DNA of 64,000 nt. It comes from Syngnathus acus (lineage: Eukaryota > Chordata > Actinopteri > Syngnathiformes > Syngnathidae). Shown one piece after another: positions 1 through 16,753 of the stretch. Both the position numbers and the translations under genes were made by a program. The stretch's first letter is position 1. Every line of letters begins with the position of its first letter. The notes below the pieces were generated by a model. That model was not told the origin of the DNA and searched no databases. It saw only the letters and a program-made list of their open reading frames with translations. The DNA lies in assembly GCF_901709675.1 (NCBI RefSeq), contig NC_051087.1, positions 6,281,001-6,345,000 of the forward strand. Direction: 5' to 3'.

Positions 1-5347
<5,347 letters not shown>

Positions 5348-5681
5348 GGCTTTACAAGTTGTTGCTTTTGAATACCAGCAAGCTTCAAAAGAAATATTAC
5401 ATTTATGTGCATTGTGTACAGTCAATACTTCATTTCTTCTTCCCCAATTTCTAATTTTGTTTTACTTGTCAGTTCATGAGAGAAGAATGTATGAACTTTT
5501 AGTGTACAGATCTTTATTGGGATTATTGGATGTTCTTTTTGCCCTAAATCTGCTTGATTTAGGTCACTCACAAAAGCACCACTTACTAATTGGATGTTGT
5601 TTTTATGTGTTTACAATTCTTTGTTAGTTTTATGTGGATCAATGTTTGTCTGACATGTTTGTGACAGTGTAAAGGGAGCAA

Positions 5682-5687
5682 AATAAA
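5682..5687 (+). terminator. Poly(A) signal of melk
   Basis: AATAAA lies about 335 bases after the melk stop codon, in A/T-rich sequence, with a second AATAAA near 5724. It gives a 3' UTR of roughly 350-400 bases and leaves about 370 bases before the next gene's start codon. Confidence 0.6.
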
Positions 5688-6093
5688 TGGTTTCTGCATC
5701 TAAATGGAAGTTATTTAGTCAAATAATAAAAAAATAGGAAATATCACGGAATGTTTCAAACTGTGATAACTCAGTCCTTCATATTAGAGCACATTTTCAA
5801 ATTCAGTCATTTACCTCTTCCACATTCTAAACACACTACACTTGAAGTATTCCATAGGGGGGGAAAAAGGGTCAGTTGCGTGTCACTGTACCTCCATTCC
5901 GACAGGTGGCAGTCTAATTCCAACCCTGCAAGCTGTTTTACAACCTGTGCATTTGTATTTTGCAACCTAAGAAGATTAAACGTGAGGAATGCGATGGGCC
6001 GAGGGCCATAGAGAGACTTTGCGATCTGAAATCATTACAAATGTTCCCGTCTTGATCTGAAAGTCAAGTTGGTTGAGGTGTGAGTGTTGGAAA

Positions 6094-6932
6094 ATGAGGC
6101 TTCTCATTGCAGCCACTCTCTTTGTGCTCTTCTCATGTAAGTTGACACTTATTTTTTACTTTAATGTAGTATAATATTTGCCACTGCTGTTTTGAGACTT
6201 GTTATTCTTTTGTGGATGACAACAGGGCTGTACAGGGCCTGGATTTTCAACATCACCATGCATGTAACCCCATGTGAGGTATGTCAGACAAAAAGTTTGG
6301 TGTCCTTGTGAAATATTCCAGATTGACCCCAAACATTTCACTATCAGAAGCACAGATTTACAATTACAACCTAAATTCTAATATTTCTTCCATGAAATTA
6401 TTTGAATTTATTCCCAACAGTCTATTCTCATCATTTTGTTGCATTTTCTGGGTCAGATTCCTTCAAATGTGTTGTGTGGGTTAGATTTCTGTTTTTGTCT
6501 GATTAGAATGTTTTTATGATTATGAGAAGCCAAAATCTAAATCCCGATTACATCCTGATTAATTGCCAAGCCCTAGAAGTGTGTGTGGTTTTCTTGCAGG
6601 GAGCATCAGTGAGTGACACGGTGGTCTCCCTCCTCTTGTCTCCACTGTCTCTGTACTCCAGCCTGACGTCCACTCTGGTCAAAGTGGTCCTTGCTATCCC
6701 ATCTCTTGTCTTCAGCGCTGTTCGTCACTCCGTGTTGCTGCTGGTGGCGACGCCCGTATGCGTGCTCAGCCTCTTGATGTCGATGTTACGCACCTGTGTG
6801 TGCGTGGGCCTCTACCTGTTGCACGTGGCTTTGCTGGGGGGCGTGGCCATTTGGTTGCTCACGCAGCAACCGGTTGATGTCGGTCACGAGAAGTTCAAGC
6901 ACCAGACAATGTTCGGTTGTGTGAAGCAATAA
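6094..6932 (+). CDS. Unrecognised small multi-pass membrane protein, three exons, 142 residues
   Basis: Three exons join without a frame error: 6094-6136, 6226-6278 and 6600-6932, with donors GTAAGT and GTATGT and acceptors AACAG and TTGCAG. The protein starts MRLLIAATLFVLFSWLYRAW, a probable uncleaved signal anchor (about residues 2-20). A short polar stretch with an N-glycosylation-like NIT motif and a cysteine follows (about 23-32). Then come strongly hydrophobic stretches at about 39-70, 76-95 and 98-119, and a short polar tail ending in Gln142. The fold suggests a small membrane protein of the secretory pathway. I do not recognise the family and assign no function. It sits 0.4 kb after melk on the same strand with very short introns. 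The intron signals, phase agreement and poly(A) signal at the stop support a real gene. RNA support is the missing piece. Confidence 0.72.
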
Positions 6933-6933
6933 A
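6928..6933 (+). terminator. Poly(A) signal overlapping the stop codon of the small membrane-protein gene
   Basis: The end of the reading frame reads AAG CAA TAA AAA, so AATAAA contains the stop TAA at 6930-6932. A T/GT-rich stretch (TTGCCTTCGTTT) follows within about 30 bases, as expected for a cleavage region. If used, the 3' UTR would be only about 15-30 bases. Confidence 0.5.
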
Positions 6934-9330
6934 AACATCTCACCCGTATTGCCTTCGTTTGCTTAATCAGCATGCAACTTGATTTATTAGCTCCATAGAC
7001 TCTCTGTTTAAATTGGCTCTACAACAGGCCGGGCCTAAATGAGGGTGAAAATATGAGCTTCTTGTGGCTAAAGCAGCCAGTTGTCCACTTATGGATCTCT
7101 TTCATTCTCCCTCTCCCGCTCTCTTTCAATGTGTACCCCCAATTATGTGCGGATTGTTTCCCTGCTTCCTCATCATTAGCCTTGTCCGTCACATGGAGAT
7201 GAACAGACGTGAGAAAACAAGAACAAGGGGATTTTTTTTTTTTTTTTAAGTGTGTTGATTTGTTTTTGTGCACCCAAAAACGCAGGCTGAAAAATTAATA
7301 AAGTGAGTTAACGGCCAGAGAAACTACTGTTGAGACGTTCCATACTTTCCGCTTAATTCAAAGTGGCAAAAATCAATTTTCGACTCAGTATATTTACACA
7401 GCCGCCGCGCAGCACCCACATAAAAAGTAATGAGTGAACTTTGTGTCCGAAAGAGACGGGACAGAGGGGGAAATGAGGCAGGATCATAGAGATTTATGAC
7501 ATGTCCGTGGCCTTCTAATTAGCATAAAGACTGGACCGGCCCACTCAAGCAGAGAATTAAAAAGCCTAATGGTGCTGTCAGCCTACCCCTCTCGCTCTCT
7601 CTGTCGACTCGACTTCATTGCGCTCGCATCCGTCTCCTCTGTGTTCCCGCGTTCGTTTATGAAGGAGGCTTGCGCTGATGCAGATTAATTGTTGGCGATA
7701 AATGGATGCCGGCTTGTTTGTAATTGTCTCTCAGATGGCCCGGAGGAGAGGGAAGAGGAGAGTCAAGAGACACAATGACTGAGCAGTATTGGGCCTCATT
7801 AAACTGTGCTGGCGCACCTCATGTTGTGGCTAACAGATACTTTATATTTGACTTTAAACTCATCTCACCTGAATCATGATGTTTGTGGTGATTCATTTGT
7901 TATGCAGGGCAATGACGTGACAATAGAAAAGCCATTTCTGGTTTTTCAATCCCCTTGAAAATGCACATTTCGCCTATTTTTGCCTTCTATACTTTTTTTC
8001 ATGGTGTTTTTTCCCTTTGTTTAACGTCTTAAATCTGTGATATCCCACATATTGTTCATTGATTTAAATAAATAACATTGAATTGGGTTATCTTATTTGA
8101 GCTTGGGACAGGCCTTGTGTCACTCTAATATCAGTGGGGCAAAGTGTTTCTCAATAGCAGGATCATCAGAAGTTATAACATCGCTTCGTCTTCATCCATG
8201 ACATCTTAAACACACACGCACACATATGCACAATGGAATACAAGACTACTCACTTAAACTTTCCACTTTTGCCCCACTCCTGCTACCTGCTTTTTAACCT
8301 CTCTGCCCTTCCGCTCCAATCCCACTTTACCCCCTTGTGCTCTTCCTCCTCCCATTTTTTTCTCCTTCCGCTCCTTCACTCTAATTGGTCTCCGCTAGGT
8401 TAGTTTGGACAGGCCTATTCATCATAGCACAATCCTCAGAGACAAACCCTCAGGGATGGGCGTACAGGGATGGACAGACTCAGACGGGAGGGTGAGAGGG
8501 TCTGCCGCTTGTCAACCACGTCCTCATCTTCTATGTCTCCTTTAAAAAAAAAATCTCACCATTTTTCCGATCACGTCATCGATGACAATTTTCACAGAAG
8601 AGGGAGGGACTATGGAGGACCAAAACTGCCTCAATCAAAATTAAATAAGAGTGAAAATAAGAACAAATGTAAAAAAAAAAATACAATTGAACACATTAGT
8701 AAGTGCACAATACTCCCAGCTGACATTTGCTCCATGTGCTGTTGTGTGAAATGGAATGACAATGTGTGCGTGGGAATGGGTGGGGGAGTGATATTAGCAC
8801 TAATTTTTATTACTGGCAACGTGCACTCTATCGCGTGTGCGCGTGTGTGTGCATGTGTGTGTGCGTGCGTGCGCGCGCGTGCGTGTGTCTGCAAAGGGCA
8901 ATGAGAAGCATGTAACGACTGATTCTGTGTGGTCCAAATGTCTGCAGTGATAAGGTCAAACTCGATGTTTTTCTGCTGCCTGTGTGTTGGTTGGGGGGGG
9001 GGGGGGGCGTGCGTCCGTCCGTCCGTGCGTGCGTGCGCAAGAGTGAGTTTGAGCGAGCAGTTTCTTTTGACTATTAGCCTGATCAGTTTTTTCGAAATCA
9101 TGTTTTTTTTAACACAGTTCTCTCGAGAAACAAGTTTAGTTTCGTTACAACACTCACAACCCAAAAAAAAAACATTTGTCTGAAATGATCTTTTCCAATT
9201 GAAATGTCTGTAAATGTCATTATTGTACAGCAAAAACTTGTTCTAATCACGAGGAAAATCATGTGTAAACAATAATGACATCATTTAATTTAATTAAAAA
9301 TAATTTCACCGTTTTTGTCACGCACAATCA
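6934..9330. other. Intergenic DNA between the small membrane gene and the THAP relic
   Basis: I see no coding exon here. The part around 7440-7810 is complex and non-repetitive, with several TAAT cores (for example CTTCTAATTAGC and GCAGATTAATTG), and looks like candidate conserved non-coding DNA. The rest is A/T-rich or pyrimidine-rich (8280-8400) with CA/GT tracts and a poly-G run with GTCC repeats near 8993-9040. Confidence 0.5.
8833..8889. repeat. GT/GC dinucleotide repeat
   Basis: Alternating purine-pyrimidine tract of GTGT, GCGT and GCGC units, a typical teleost microsatellite with Z-DNA potential. Long apparent reading frames on both strands here are repeat artefacts. Confidence 0.9.
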
Positions 9331-9399
9331 ATTGGGTAACGCACGAATGCTATTTCTAGACCCATAGCCGCCTGACGTCACAGGCTGAACAGGGGAACC

Positions 9400-9573
9400 T
9401 ACCGTAATTTTCGGACTATAAGTCGCGGTTTTTTTTCATAGTTTGGGTGGGGGGGCGACTTATACTCAGGAGCGATTTATATACATATATATGGTTTTTT
9501 TTCACTTTTTTGGGCATTTTATGGCTGGTGCGACTTATACTCCGGTGCGACTTATAGTCCGAAAATTACGGTA
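9400..9573. mobile_element. Palindromic MITE-like element with perfect 27-bp terminal inverted repeats
   Basis: The left end begins TACCGTAATTTTCGGACTAT and the right end is its exact reverse complement (9400-9426 and 9547-9573), without a mismatch over 27 bases. The 120-base interior carries further partial copies of the GCGACTTATACTC unit, so the element can fold back over much of its length. Both ends start with TA, consistent with insertion at TA. There is no coding capacity: a non-autonomous DNA transposon. I recognise this sequence type as a common dispersed repeat of percomorph fish, from memory. The perfect repeats suggest a fairly recent insertion. Confidence 0.8.
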
Positions 9574-9674
9574 CTTTGTTTGGCATAACACCGGAAAAGG
9601 GTCAACATTGAAGCGCGTCTGCAGACACCCGATGCTGCTTGTTTTCTGCCGGTTTATCTTGTAAAAAAAAAAAC

Positions 9675-9919
9675 TTGCCAAGTCAACAGTGCTGCAAAAA
9701 CGGCTGCAGACGTAACGACCGTCCACATATGAAGGATGCATTATTTATTCATTTCCCAAAGCCAATAACTCAGAAGGATTAATGCCAAAGATGGGTCAAC
9801 TTGTGCAGACGTCCAAAAGAACTGTTTAACGCCAGCGAGGTCAAGCCTTTCATCTTCATATGTTGCAAACATTTCATCGGAGCCGGGCCCCTTGCCTGCC
9901 AGTGCTTGCCTGGGAAGAG
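9675..9919 (+). pseudogene. Decayed THAP-type C2CH zinc-finger exon
   Basis: Read in the frame of 9675, the sequence gives CCKNGCRRNDRPH, then FIHFPKP, QRWVNLC, and ends ICCKHFIGAGP. This is the layout of a THAP domain: an N-terminal cysteine pair, an HFPK-type motif, the invariant W and a terminal C-x2-H-F. The codon where ATG would be expected reads TTG, and an in-frame TAA sits at 9780-9782 in the middle of the domain. The exon ends AAG AG at a good GTAAG donor (9920). THAP domains are DNA-binding modules of P-element-type transposases and host factors derived from them. I found no second exon downstream, so this is probably the relic first exon of such a gene or transposon. A sequencing error at the stop is possible, but the lost ATG argues for decay. 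Confidence 0.6.
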
Positions 9920-12900
9920 GTAAGCCATTTTAATTATTTTCCTTTCTTGTTTGCTTAATTGGGGTTTGGCCCTACTCACCTGATGGGAAAAAATGTCTGC
10001 AGCAATTGTTTGGACCTGTCTTGTCAACCGCATGTTTGTTTATTTATTTATGTATGTATTTATTTATTGCTGTGAGATGTATGACAATCTGTAAGTAGGG
10101 GGTTGTCGGGTTTTGGTCTATGGTTGCAGACTGAGAAAAGTACCAACACCCAGGTCGTTTGCAAGCGAAAAGAATTATAGTGGTGGACTCAACAAATACT
10201 GATCTTGACACAGCAAACATTGTTAATCTTATATACATGCTTTTAGCATGACCCCGCCCCAGCAACTGTCACTAAGTATGATGTCGTATAACTTGCAATA
10301 ATGCCGTTGAATGGCGCTGCTCTTACTGATGTGCTCACCTTGGCCTTTAGGGGTCTATCCATTGATTTTATCGCAGTGATGAATAGGCACCATATGCATT
10401 ATTTCATGCTGTGTTCTCGCCCACTCTTCTACATGCGTTGTCAGTTTCGCCTGCTCTTAGCGTTCTCGTATCTCCTGATGATCGCTCCTTCTTCCTCGTT
10501 GGTTCATTCGCTAATCAGCCAAGGCCCAATTATACTTCGTTGGCCCCCACACCTCCTCTCTTAACGGGGCTCTGGAGGGCCAAAAAGTACACATGCTGAT
10601 TGACGTTAATTTGCATGACTCCTTGGCCTCCATGAGTACCACTGTTGTCTGTCTTCTCATTTGTAGAAGAAGCGCGGAGGAAAAGGAGAAAGGAGGTTTG
10701 GGGGCTTGGAATGTCATATTATGTAATCTGGAGTGATTAAAGTGGGGAGATTAAAAGTTGGAATCAAACTTTAACTCCATGAGTATGAGTTGGTAAAACA
10801 TTCATAAGTTAAGGTAACAAAAGCAAAGGTTGAGGTCAAGAAAGTTGACACCATCAGTATTTAGAGTCTACAACTTTGCTGTTCCATGGACTTGTTAAAA
10901 ACCATGACATCATCTTTGTACCGGGGTGGATTGTAGATAAGATTTAAGAAAAAACAAAGTGAAAATTATGTTTGTTATGTTGTATGTTAAAACAATTTAT
11001 TTTTAAATAATAAAGTATACACACAAATAGCACATTATTTGTTCAAGATTCTCCTTTTCCACTATTTTTATTTTACATTTCTCACTGTTTTCCTGCTTCA
11101 CATAGCAATTGGCACCACTCACAAAAAGCTGCTCTGAATAAATAAAAACCAAGGATTTAATTAGCTGACTTGGTCATGTGTTACAAGGCACCTGACTGGA
11201 GTGTATATTTTAAATCAGACTACAACTACCATAAGTCCTATAAAGGTTCCATTGAGTATATTATAAGTACTCACCGAAATGATCTAATAATAGATTAGGA
11301 TCCGTAGAGAAAGGCAACTGGGTCCAGATTCAGGTTCAAATCACCCTATAGGCCCCATGCTATCCTATGCGAAACTTAATTGATTGGCTTTAGCTGGCAA
11401 GGACCCAAAAGAAGATCACGCACACAAATGCCCACCTCATTTTTCTGTTGTGGCATCTGGGCAAGCGCCCAAAGTGCGGCCAGCCCGGCCTTTGTCTCAA
11501 GCTGGCTATGTGCTGTTTTTGGTGTGTGTGCCGTGTTGTCGTCATGTCACAGCTAGTGTCCTATTATCACCGCCACACACCCCCTCACACAGTCACACAA
11601 CCCCCACCGTCTTGTTTCCTCCACATCCTCAGGAGGACAGAGGTGTGTGGATTGAGCCAAGAGCCAAGAATAGAGCCACGGGACACCTCTTCTTTTGGAT
11701 GACAGAGGAAAAAGCACACACTGAGTGCAAAACACCCTCCCTCCATGTCTGTATGTCTAGACTAAGGCTGGGAATGTGTCAAGGAATGTGACATTTACAC
11801 CAAAGGCTTGTTTTTGTTGTGTTTTCTTGTTGTACCAATGCACTCACACTTGCCCTAAAATTATCACTTTTTTATTCTGAAGGACCAATAAAATTATGGC
11901 AACTATTTACAAATAATTACTTCTTCGTTTCACATTACAGGTACATAAATGGAATAAATCACCAACAACAGTCACTCAGGTGGACAGATGGACAAATACA
12001 CAGACTGATAGGATGCATCACAGCAAACTGTCAGTGGGTAGTTCACAGTGTAAACTCAATGCCAAATAAAAATAAAATGACAATAATATTACCATTATAA
12101 ATTTACAAAAATAATATAACATATCTACTATTTATTTCTAGTTTTATGAACAACAATAGGGCAGTAAAACAAACGGCAAAGCAAAAGGCGAGGTCTCTGA
12201 TATATGATATCTTTGGCAAATTGGCACTGCAGTCAAATACATTCAAATATTCAGACAACACACAACACACAAAAAGAGATAAAACACCAAGTTTTGTTTT
12301 GCAACGACTAAAAAAGTGAATAGAAAACATACACTTTTTTTAAAGAAGCTCATCTTTTACGTCTTTTTTTTTTTTTTAATCCTCCCCCTTTGATATTTGA
12401 AGGCTTTTACCCTCTTGGAAAGTCTTCTGAAACATTTTTATTTGATTTTAATTTTTTACAAGAGTTTCAAACAGGCATCACAGGCTTTGGCGAACGTTAC
12501 AGATATGTTGTCGTTTCAGAATGGTGTAAAACTACTTTGCCTTGTTTTTGTTACTTACTGATGTGTCTTAGCGATGGGCATTTGAGTATGTTTCCATTAT
12601 CGTCAATTTCTTCAATACGATGACTGAACTGTCAATCAATTTCACTTGATTGACAGAATTTGAATCAACTATTATGCCTCTTCCCAATATAAACATCTCT
12701 CTAACACCCCAGATAGGAAGCCATGAAGTGAAATAAAGTCCATATTGTTATACGAAAGGCCACAGTAAGGTGAAAAATCATCCTCTATTTTTTTTTTTTA
12801 ACACTGTCTTGTTTATGAATAAAATTAAGACGTACCCAACATGGCTACACTTCACTATGAGATCTGTCCAAAGCGCGGTTCATATCAGCAAGCAACAAAC

Positions 12901-14027
12901 AGATTGTGCCACTAATTGCTGTCAAAATGTGATGCCGAAATCCCCTCAGGTTTTATATGAAGGCGGCGGCCATCTTCATGAATTCATGTTGAGGAAAAAG
13001 CCAATAAAGAAAAAGCTCATTTGCCTAGACTGTAATACAGGGGGAAAAAAAAACATCACGTAGGGGGTCTTAATAGTGAGAGGGGAGATCATGAGACGCA
13101 ACTTTTGCCATTGAAATGACCTCGCTTTGGCGCAAAAAGCCTGACTTTTATTCCTTTTATGAATTTCTGACAGGGCAGCGAACATCGCGAGTGAACTGAC
13201 TATTCAGTCAATGTGAGAAAAGTAGGAATAAGGATTAATAGGTGGTCCGGAGAAAAGAGGGAGAAGGTCACGAGTCTGAAATACAACAGAACAGTTTAAT
13301 ATTCCTAATCCTGGATGTGTGGTGGTGCTACAGGAGGGGTGAGTAGATATGATGAGATTAGAGTTGGGGCGAGAGAAGGCGGATGAGCTTCTGATGGCGC
13401 AGCAGCTTTGGTCTCCCCAGGGGGAACACTGGGGCATTGGGGGGGGGGGGTTCCATCCCACCCAGCAAAGGACAAAAGGAACGGGTGTGTTCTTAAATCT
13501 AAGTACCACTGGTACCACCCACAAAGACAGCCCAGCACCCCCTCATCCCTGCTCAATGTCATGGCTGCCATTGGTGTGGGCCAATGAGGGGCCGCTTTCA
13601 GCCAGTGTGAGCCAATTAGGTCATAGCAATGGCAAGGTGTGCTGTGTGGCTATGCTTTTGTTGACAAATAATCCTGTTAACGCGGACTCAGTTGGGGCCT
13701 CCTCAGTGCTGAGGCGTCTACCAGTGAGGACAGGAGGCACCTCTGGCTTCACCTCCACAAGGAGAACGGCCTTCGATCGATATGGTAGAAGTGTGTCTGT
13801 GCGCTCGTGTGTTTGGGATGTTAAAAAGATGTTCGGCTTGGATTAAATGAGCAGATGTGTTATTTACTTGGTCCTTGAGTGTATTGCAAATCATGGTCAC
13901 AGCAAGAACATTTCAGTCATCTCCTGTATTTGTTTTTGTAAAAATGAATTGTTCAAAATTTGTAAAATGTGTAAATAATATATTAGTAAATAGTTTGATT
14001 ATGGTTTATATTTAATGATATGACATC
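9920..14027. other. Gene-poor DNA beyond the 3' end of pax5
   Basis: No exon is recognisable on either strand. A/T-rich stretches (10960-11200, 11820-12470, 12660-12830) alternate with more complex sequence near 13300-13830 that carries a poly-G run. TTTATT motifs, which are AATAAA on the minus strand, occur near 12126 and 13147 and could be distal poly(A) signals for a long pax5 3' UTR. Confidence 0.4.
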
Positions 14028-14300
14028 CAGTGGCGGAGCTAGAGTGAATGCTGCAGGGTTACTGCCTCCCCCTGAAATATGCCCCCCCCCCAGCTACCAG
14101 GCCAGATAACTGACTTGTGGGTATTTTGCAATTTTCTGGGAATTTTTCTCAACATTTCCACGTGCCTGGTAGGGAACATATAAATGTTTATTGCTGTTTT
14201 CTGAAAGTGTTTGTTAAAAAAGAAAAAAAAAAATCTTTATTTTGCGGACCCCCTGACATATACCCTTGACCCTTCCGTGACCCCCCCAAGGACAAAAAAT
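14028..14300. repeat. Degenerate hAT-like repeat fragment
   Basis: Begins CAGTGGCGGAGCTAGAGTG, a terminal sequence I associate with dispersed non-autonomous hAT-type repeats of fish. C-rich degenerate sequence follows (CTGCCTCCCCCTGAAATATG and a similar block near 14246-14290). I cannot see the matching right terminus or a target duplication, so the end is approximate. Confidence 0.35.
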
Positions 14301-15933
14301 TTACTGCTAAGAACTGACTGAAATGTCCTCTTTGTGGCTGATGTAGGACTAGGAAACACGGTTAAACTCCTGTGTCCATCCTATTGTAGTTTCCAACTGT
14401 CTTGGCTAGTTTCGAATTTTTGTTCAGGATGCTTGTTTTTCATGACATGCAGTCATGTTGAAGGGGGTGTTAAAGGCACTGTCCTCCTTTTCAGCTGGTG
14501 TGGTTCAGGTTTAATAATGCCTCAGAAAGATCTAGAAAAAAAAGACAGAACTGAGAAAAGGCTTCTGCTTGTGGCGTGTGTGCTGGCAGCACAATAAGAG
14601 AGCTGACAGGAGATTTTTTCTTTGGAGTTGTGCACACACAACTTTCAAGGTCTACAAATACAAAAGAATACGCTCAATTCTCATTTCGAATCTGAGGATT
14701 AACAAAGACTGAAAAGCTAACACTGTTTATACATTTTATTTGGTGCATCCAATTTATCACAGTAGCAGTGAATTGCTACAATGAAACAACCTAAGACCAA
14801 AAACCTCTTTGTAATTTAAACCCCTAGGAATTTATGATTCATCATGACTAAAAATCTAAATTTAAAATGTGAATAATTGATATTTTGATGTGTCTCTTCT
14901 CTTTCAGCCATTGTGGTATATATTTTGTAGGATGTAAGACAGAAAGCACATACACATTATTGAAACTTTTGCCCATGACCACAGACCAGCGTTGTGGTCT
15001 TTGCCCATTGACTTCAGATCCATGTTGACAGGCCAATAAATCTTTTCCCGTGTCTACCCTGGGTAGTGATAAGGCCTCAACCCTGGTGTCATAAATTGTC
15101 ACAGCGCAGAACTAACACAGGAGACAAAATAAAACAAAATATTTCTTGTGATCCTTTTACCCCCTCAAATGGAATATTTTTACAAAACAATTTTGGGATG
15201 TCAAACATCTGAAGGCTAAGCAATTAAAAGGTCAATGATAACAAGCAAGAAGTCCTACATTTAATAAGAAAGTCCGAAAACAAAAATGGCGCCTTTAACA
15301 GAGTCTCTTTGTGCTTTTGTAGTTAGTCAGCCGATCCACTGGGGGGGCCATCTTTGGGGAATTTAAAAGACAAACAGAGACAGCGAGAAAGAGAGAGAGA
15401 GGGAGAGAGAGGGGAGAAATAGGGTTGTCACCACTTCCTGATTTTCGGACTCTTTATGAACTTCCTGATTTCCCGAGTCTGAGAATAAGCAGGAAGTGTT
15501 TAAAATGGCTATGGACTAACTTTTTTTTTTTTTTTTCTTTTTTTTTTTTTTAAACAAGAAAACCTCAGTCGAAACACATTTATAAACAAACAACCGTTCT
15601 CTTTTTTTTTTTCTTTTTCAAGATTTTACTGCATCATCATCACTATTCTAGCACAACACATTATAAATGGTTACAGGCATTCACTCTCATTGCAGAGTGC
15701 GGCGCAGAAAAGCCTCTCAATATATTACTCTTTCTCCACCATTATAAATAGCTCTTGATGACTACTAAATCTTGGCGGGGTAGGTTGGATAGCACCTTCC
15801 TGGATGGTAACACTCCCTGTTTATGTTTGGTTGGGCCTCATTTCAACATTGTCTGTATTCATTTCACACTTGAGGTCTGTGCTTTGTCAGAAAGGCTCAC
15901 CCTTGTCATCTGTTTTGTTATTTTATTGTCATC
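14301..15933. other. A/T-rich DNA, probable pax5 3' flank or distal 3' UTR
   Basis: No coding exon seen. Long poly-T tracts (about 15521-15552 and 15602-15618) would be poly-A on the pax5 strand. A TTTATT (minus-strand AATAAA) near 14736 is one candidate poly(A) signal for pax5. A GA-rich tract sits at 15388-15418. Confidence 0.35.
15388..15418. repeat. GA-rich simple repeat
   Basis: Run of GAGA and GGGAGA units in otherwise unremarkable sequence. Confidence 0.8.
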
Positions 15934-16753
15934 TAGGGGTGGGGAACCCATCTCAGGCCAATTCAGTTTTCATCAGGGCATCCTGCTAAAAAATAGCAGA
16001 ATGCATGAAATATGAATGAATGAAATAATTGAAGATATTTGTGTTGTTTTTTATGATCTATGGGAGCGCGATGAATGAGGGGACATCTGTTTCACAGTTC
16101 TGAGGTTTGGTGTTCGAATCTCATCTTCCTGAGTGGAGTTTGAATTTCCTCCCTGTGTTTGTGTGAGTTTTAGCCAAATACCAAAAATTAGCATTTTACT
16201 CTAAATTGTTCTTAGGTGTGCATATGAGTGTGAATATTTGTCCATGTCCGACCTGATCTGTCAACCACATGATTTTTCTTGTCTACTTCATGTTTGTAGC
16301 TAAATTGATCTTTTGATTTGGGCAGAAAATCTGTGCTGAAATTAGTTTTCCTCAATTGTTATACTGTAGGCATGACCAACTTTATCATTTAAATCAAATC
16401 TCTTCTTGACATAAATTGAACAATAGCAATATTTGGTTTTCACAATTTTTCTGAGTTCTGATTTCAATCTGTTGTCTAAAAAAAGTATACAATAACCACG
16501 AAATGCAGGTAAAGTTACCAAGAAATATATTGAAGTGATTATACAAACTTGACAATGTAGCCCGCAAGAAAAATGAATTTGACACCTTCCGGGTGCACCC
16601 CGACTCTCGCCCTAAGTCAGCAGGGATAGGCTGTGACTTTAATATGGATCTAGAAAACGGACGGCTGGATAAATTCTGAACAATTGCAGATAATTTGGGA
16701 GCATTTTATTTAGCTGGTGGTCCAAATCGAATGCTGTAGGTTCCCCACCCGTG
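15934..16753. mobile_element. Non-autonomous hAT-type element with a nested SINE relic
   Basis: The left end reads TAGGGGTGGGGAACC and the right end is GGTTCCCCACCCGTG, whose reverse complement CACGGGTGGGGAACC matches at 13 of 15 positions. This resembles the CAGGGGTGGG termini of Charlie-like hAT elements. Flanking octamers TTGTCATC (15926-15933) and TTGTAATC (16754-16761) agree at 7 of 8 bases, as expected for an old 8-bp target duplication. There is no transposase frame. A degenerate tRNA-type SINE lies inside. Confidence 0.6.
16061..16680 (+). mobile_element. Degenerate, interrupted teleost SINE-like repeat
   Basis: Segments such as TTTCACAGTTCTGAGGTTTG, a tRNA B-box-like GTGTTCGAATC (16110-16120), GAGTGGAGTTTGAATTTCCT and ACTCTAAATTG follow the order of a very common teleost tRNA-related repeat. 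Its tail appears at 16585-16680 (GTGCACCCCGACTCTCGCC, GGGATAGGCTGTGAC, ACGGACGGCTGGAT). The 330 bases between (about 16255-16585) do not fit and are probably a later insertion or heavy decay. Confidence 0.6.

Noticed and set aside
8631-9233. 200-residue minus-strand reading frame
   Set aside because: Its composition (HTHAHTRA) comes from the GT/GC microsatellite; no start context, splice signals or homology.
10609-10616. Octamer ATTTGCAT sites (also 26457, 38173, 38670) as B-cell Oct sites
   Set aside because: The motif and its complement occur many times across the window, including in melk and zcchc7, as expected in A/T-rich DNA; no clustering at promoters.
13204-13846. Overlapping open frames on both strands near 13.2-13.8 kb as a possible gene
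   Set aside because: No splice-consistent structure or recognisable domain; the frames contain a poly-G run and proline/serine-rich chance translation.
16105-16125. B-box-like GTGTTCGAATC as a tRNA gene
   Set aside because: No cloverleaf or A box; the surrounding sequence is a SINE-type dispersed repeat.
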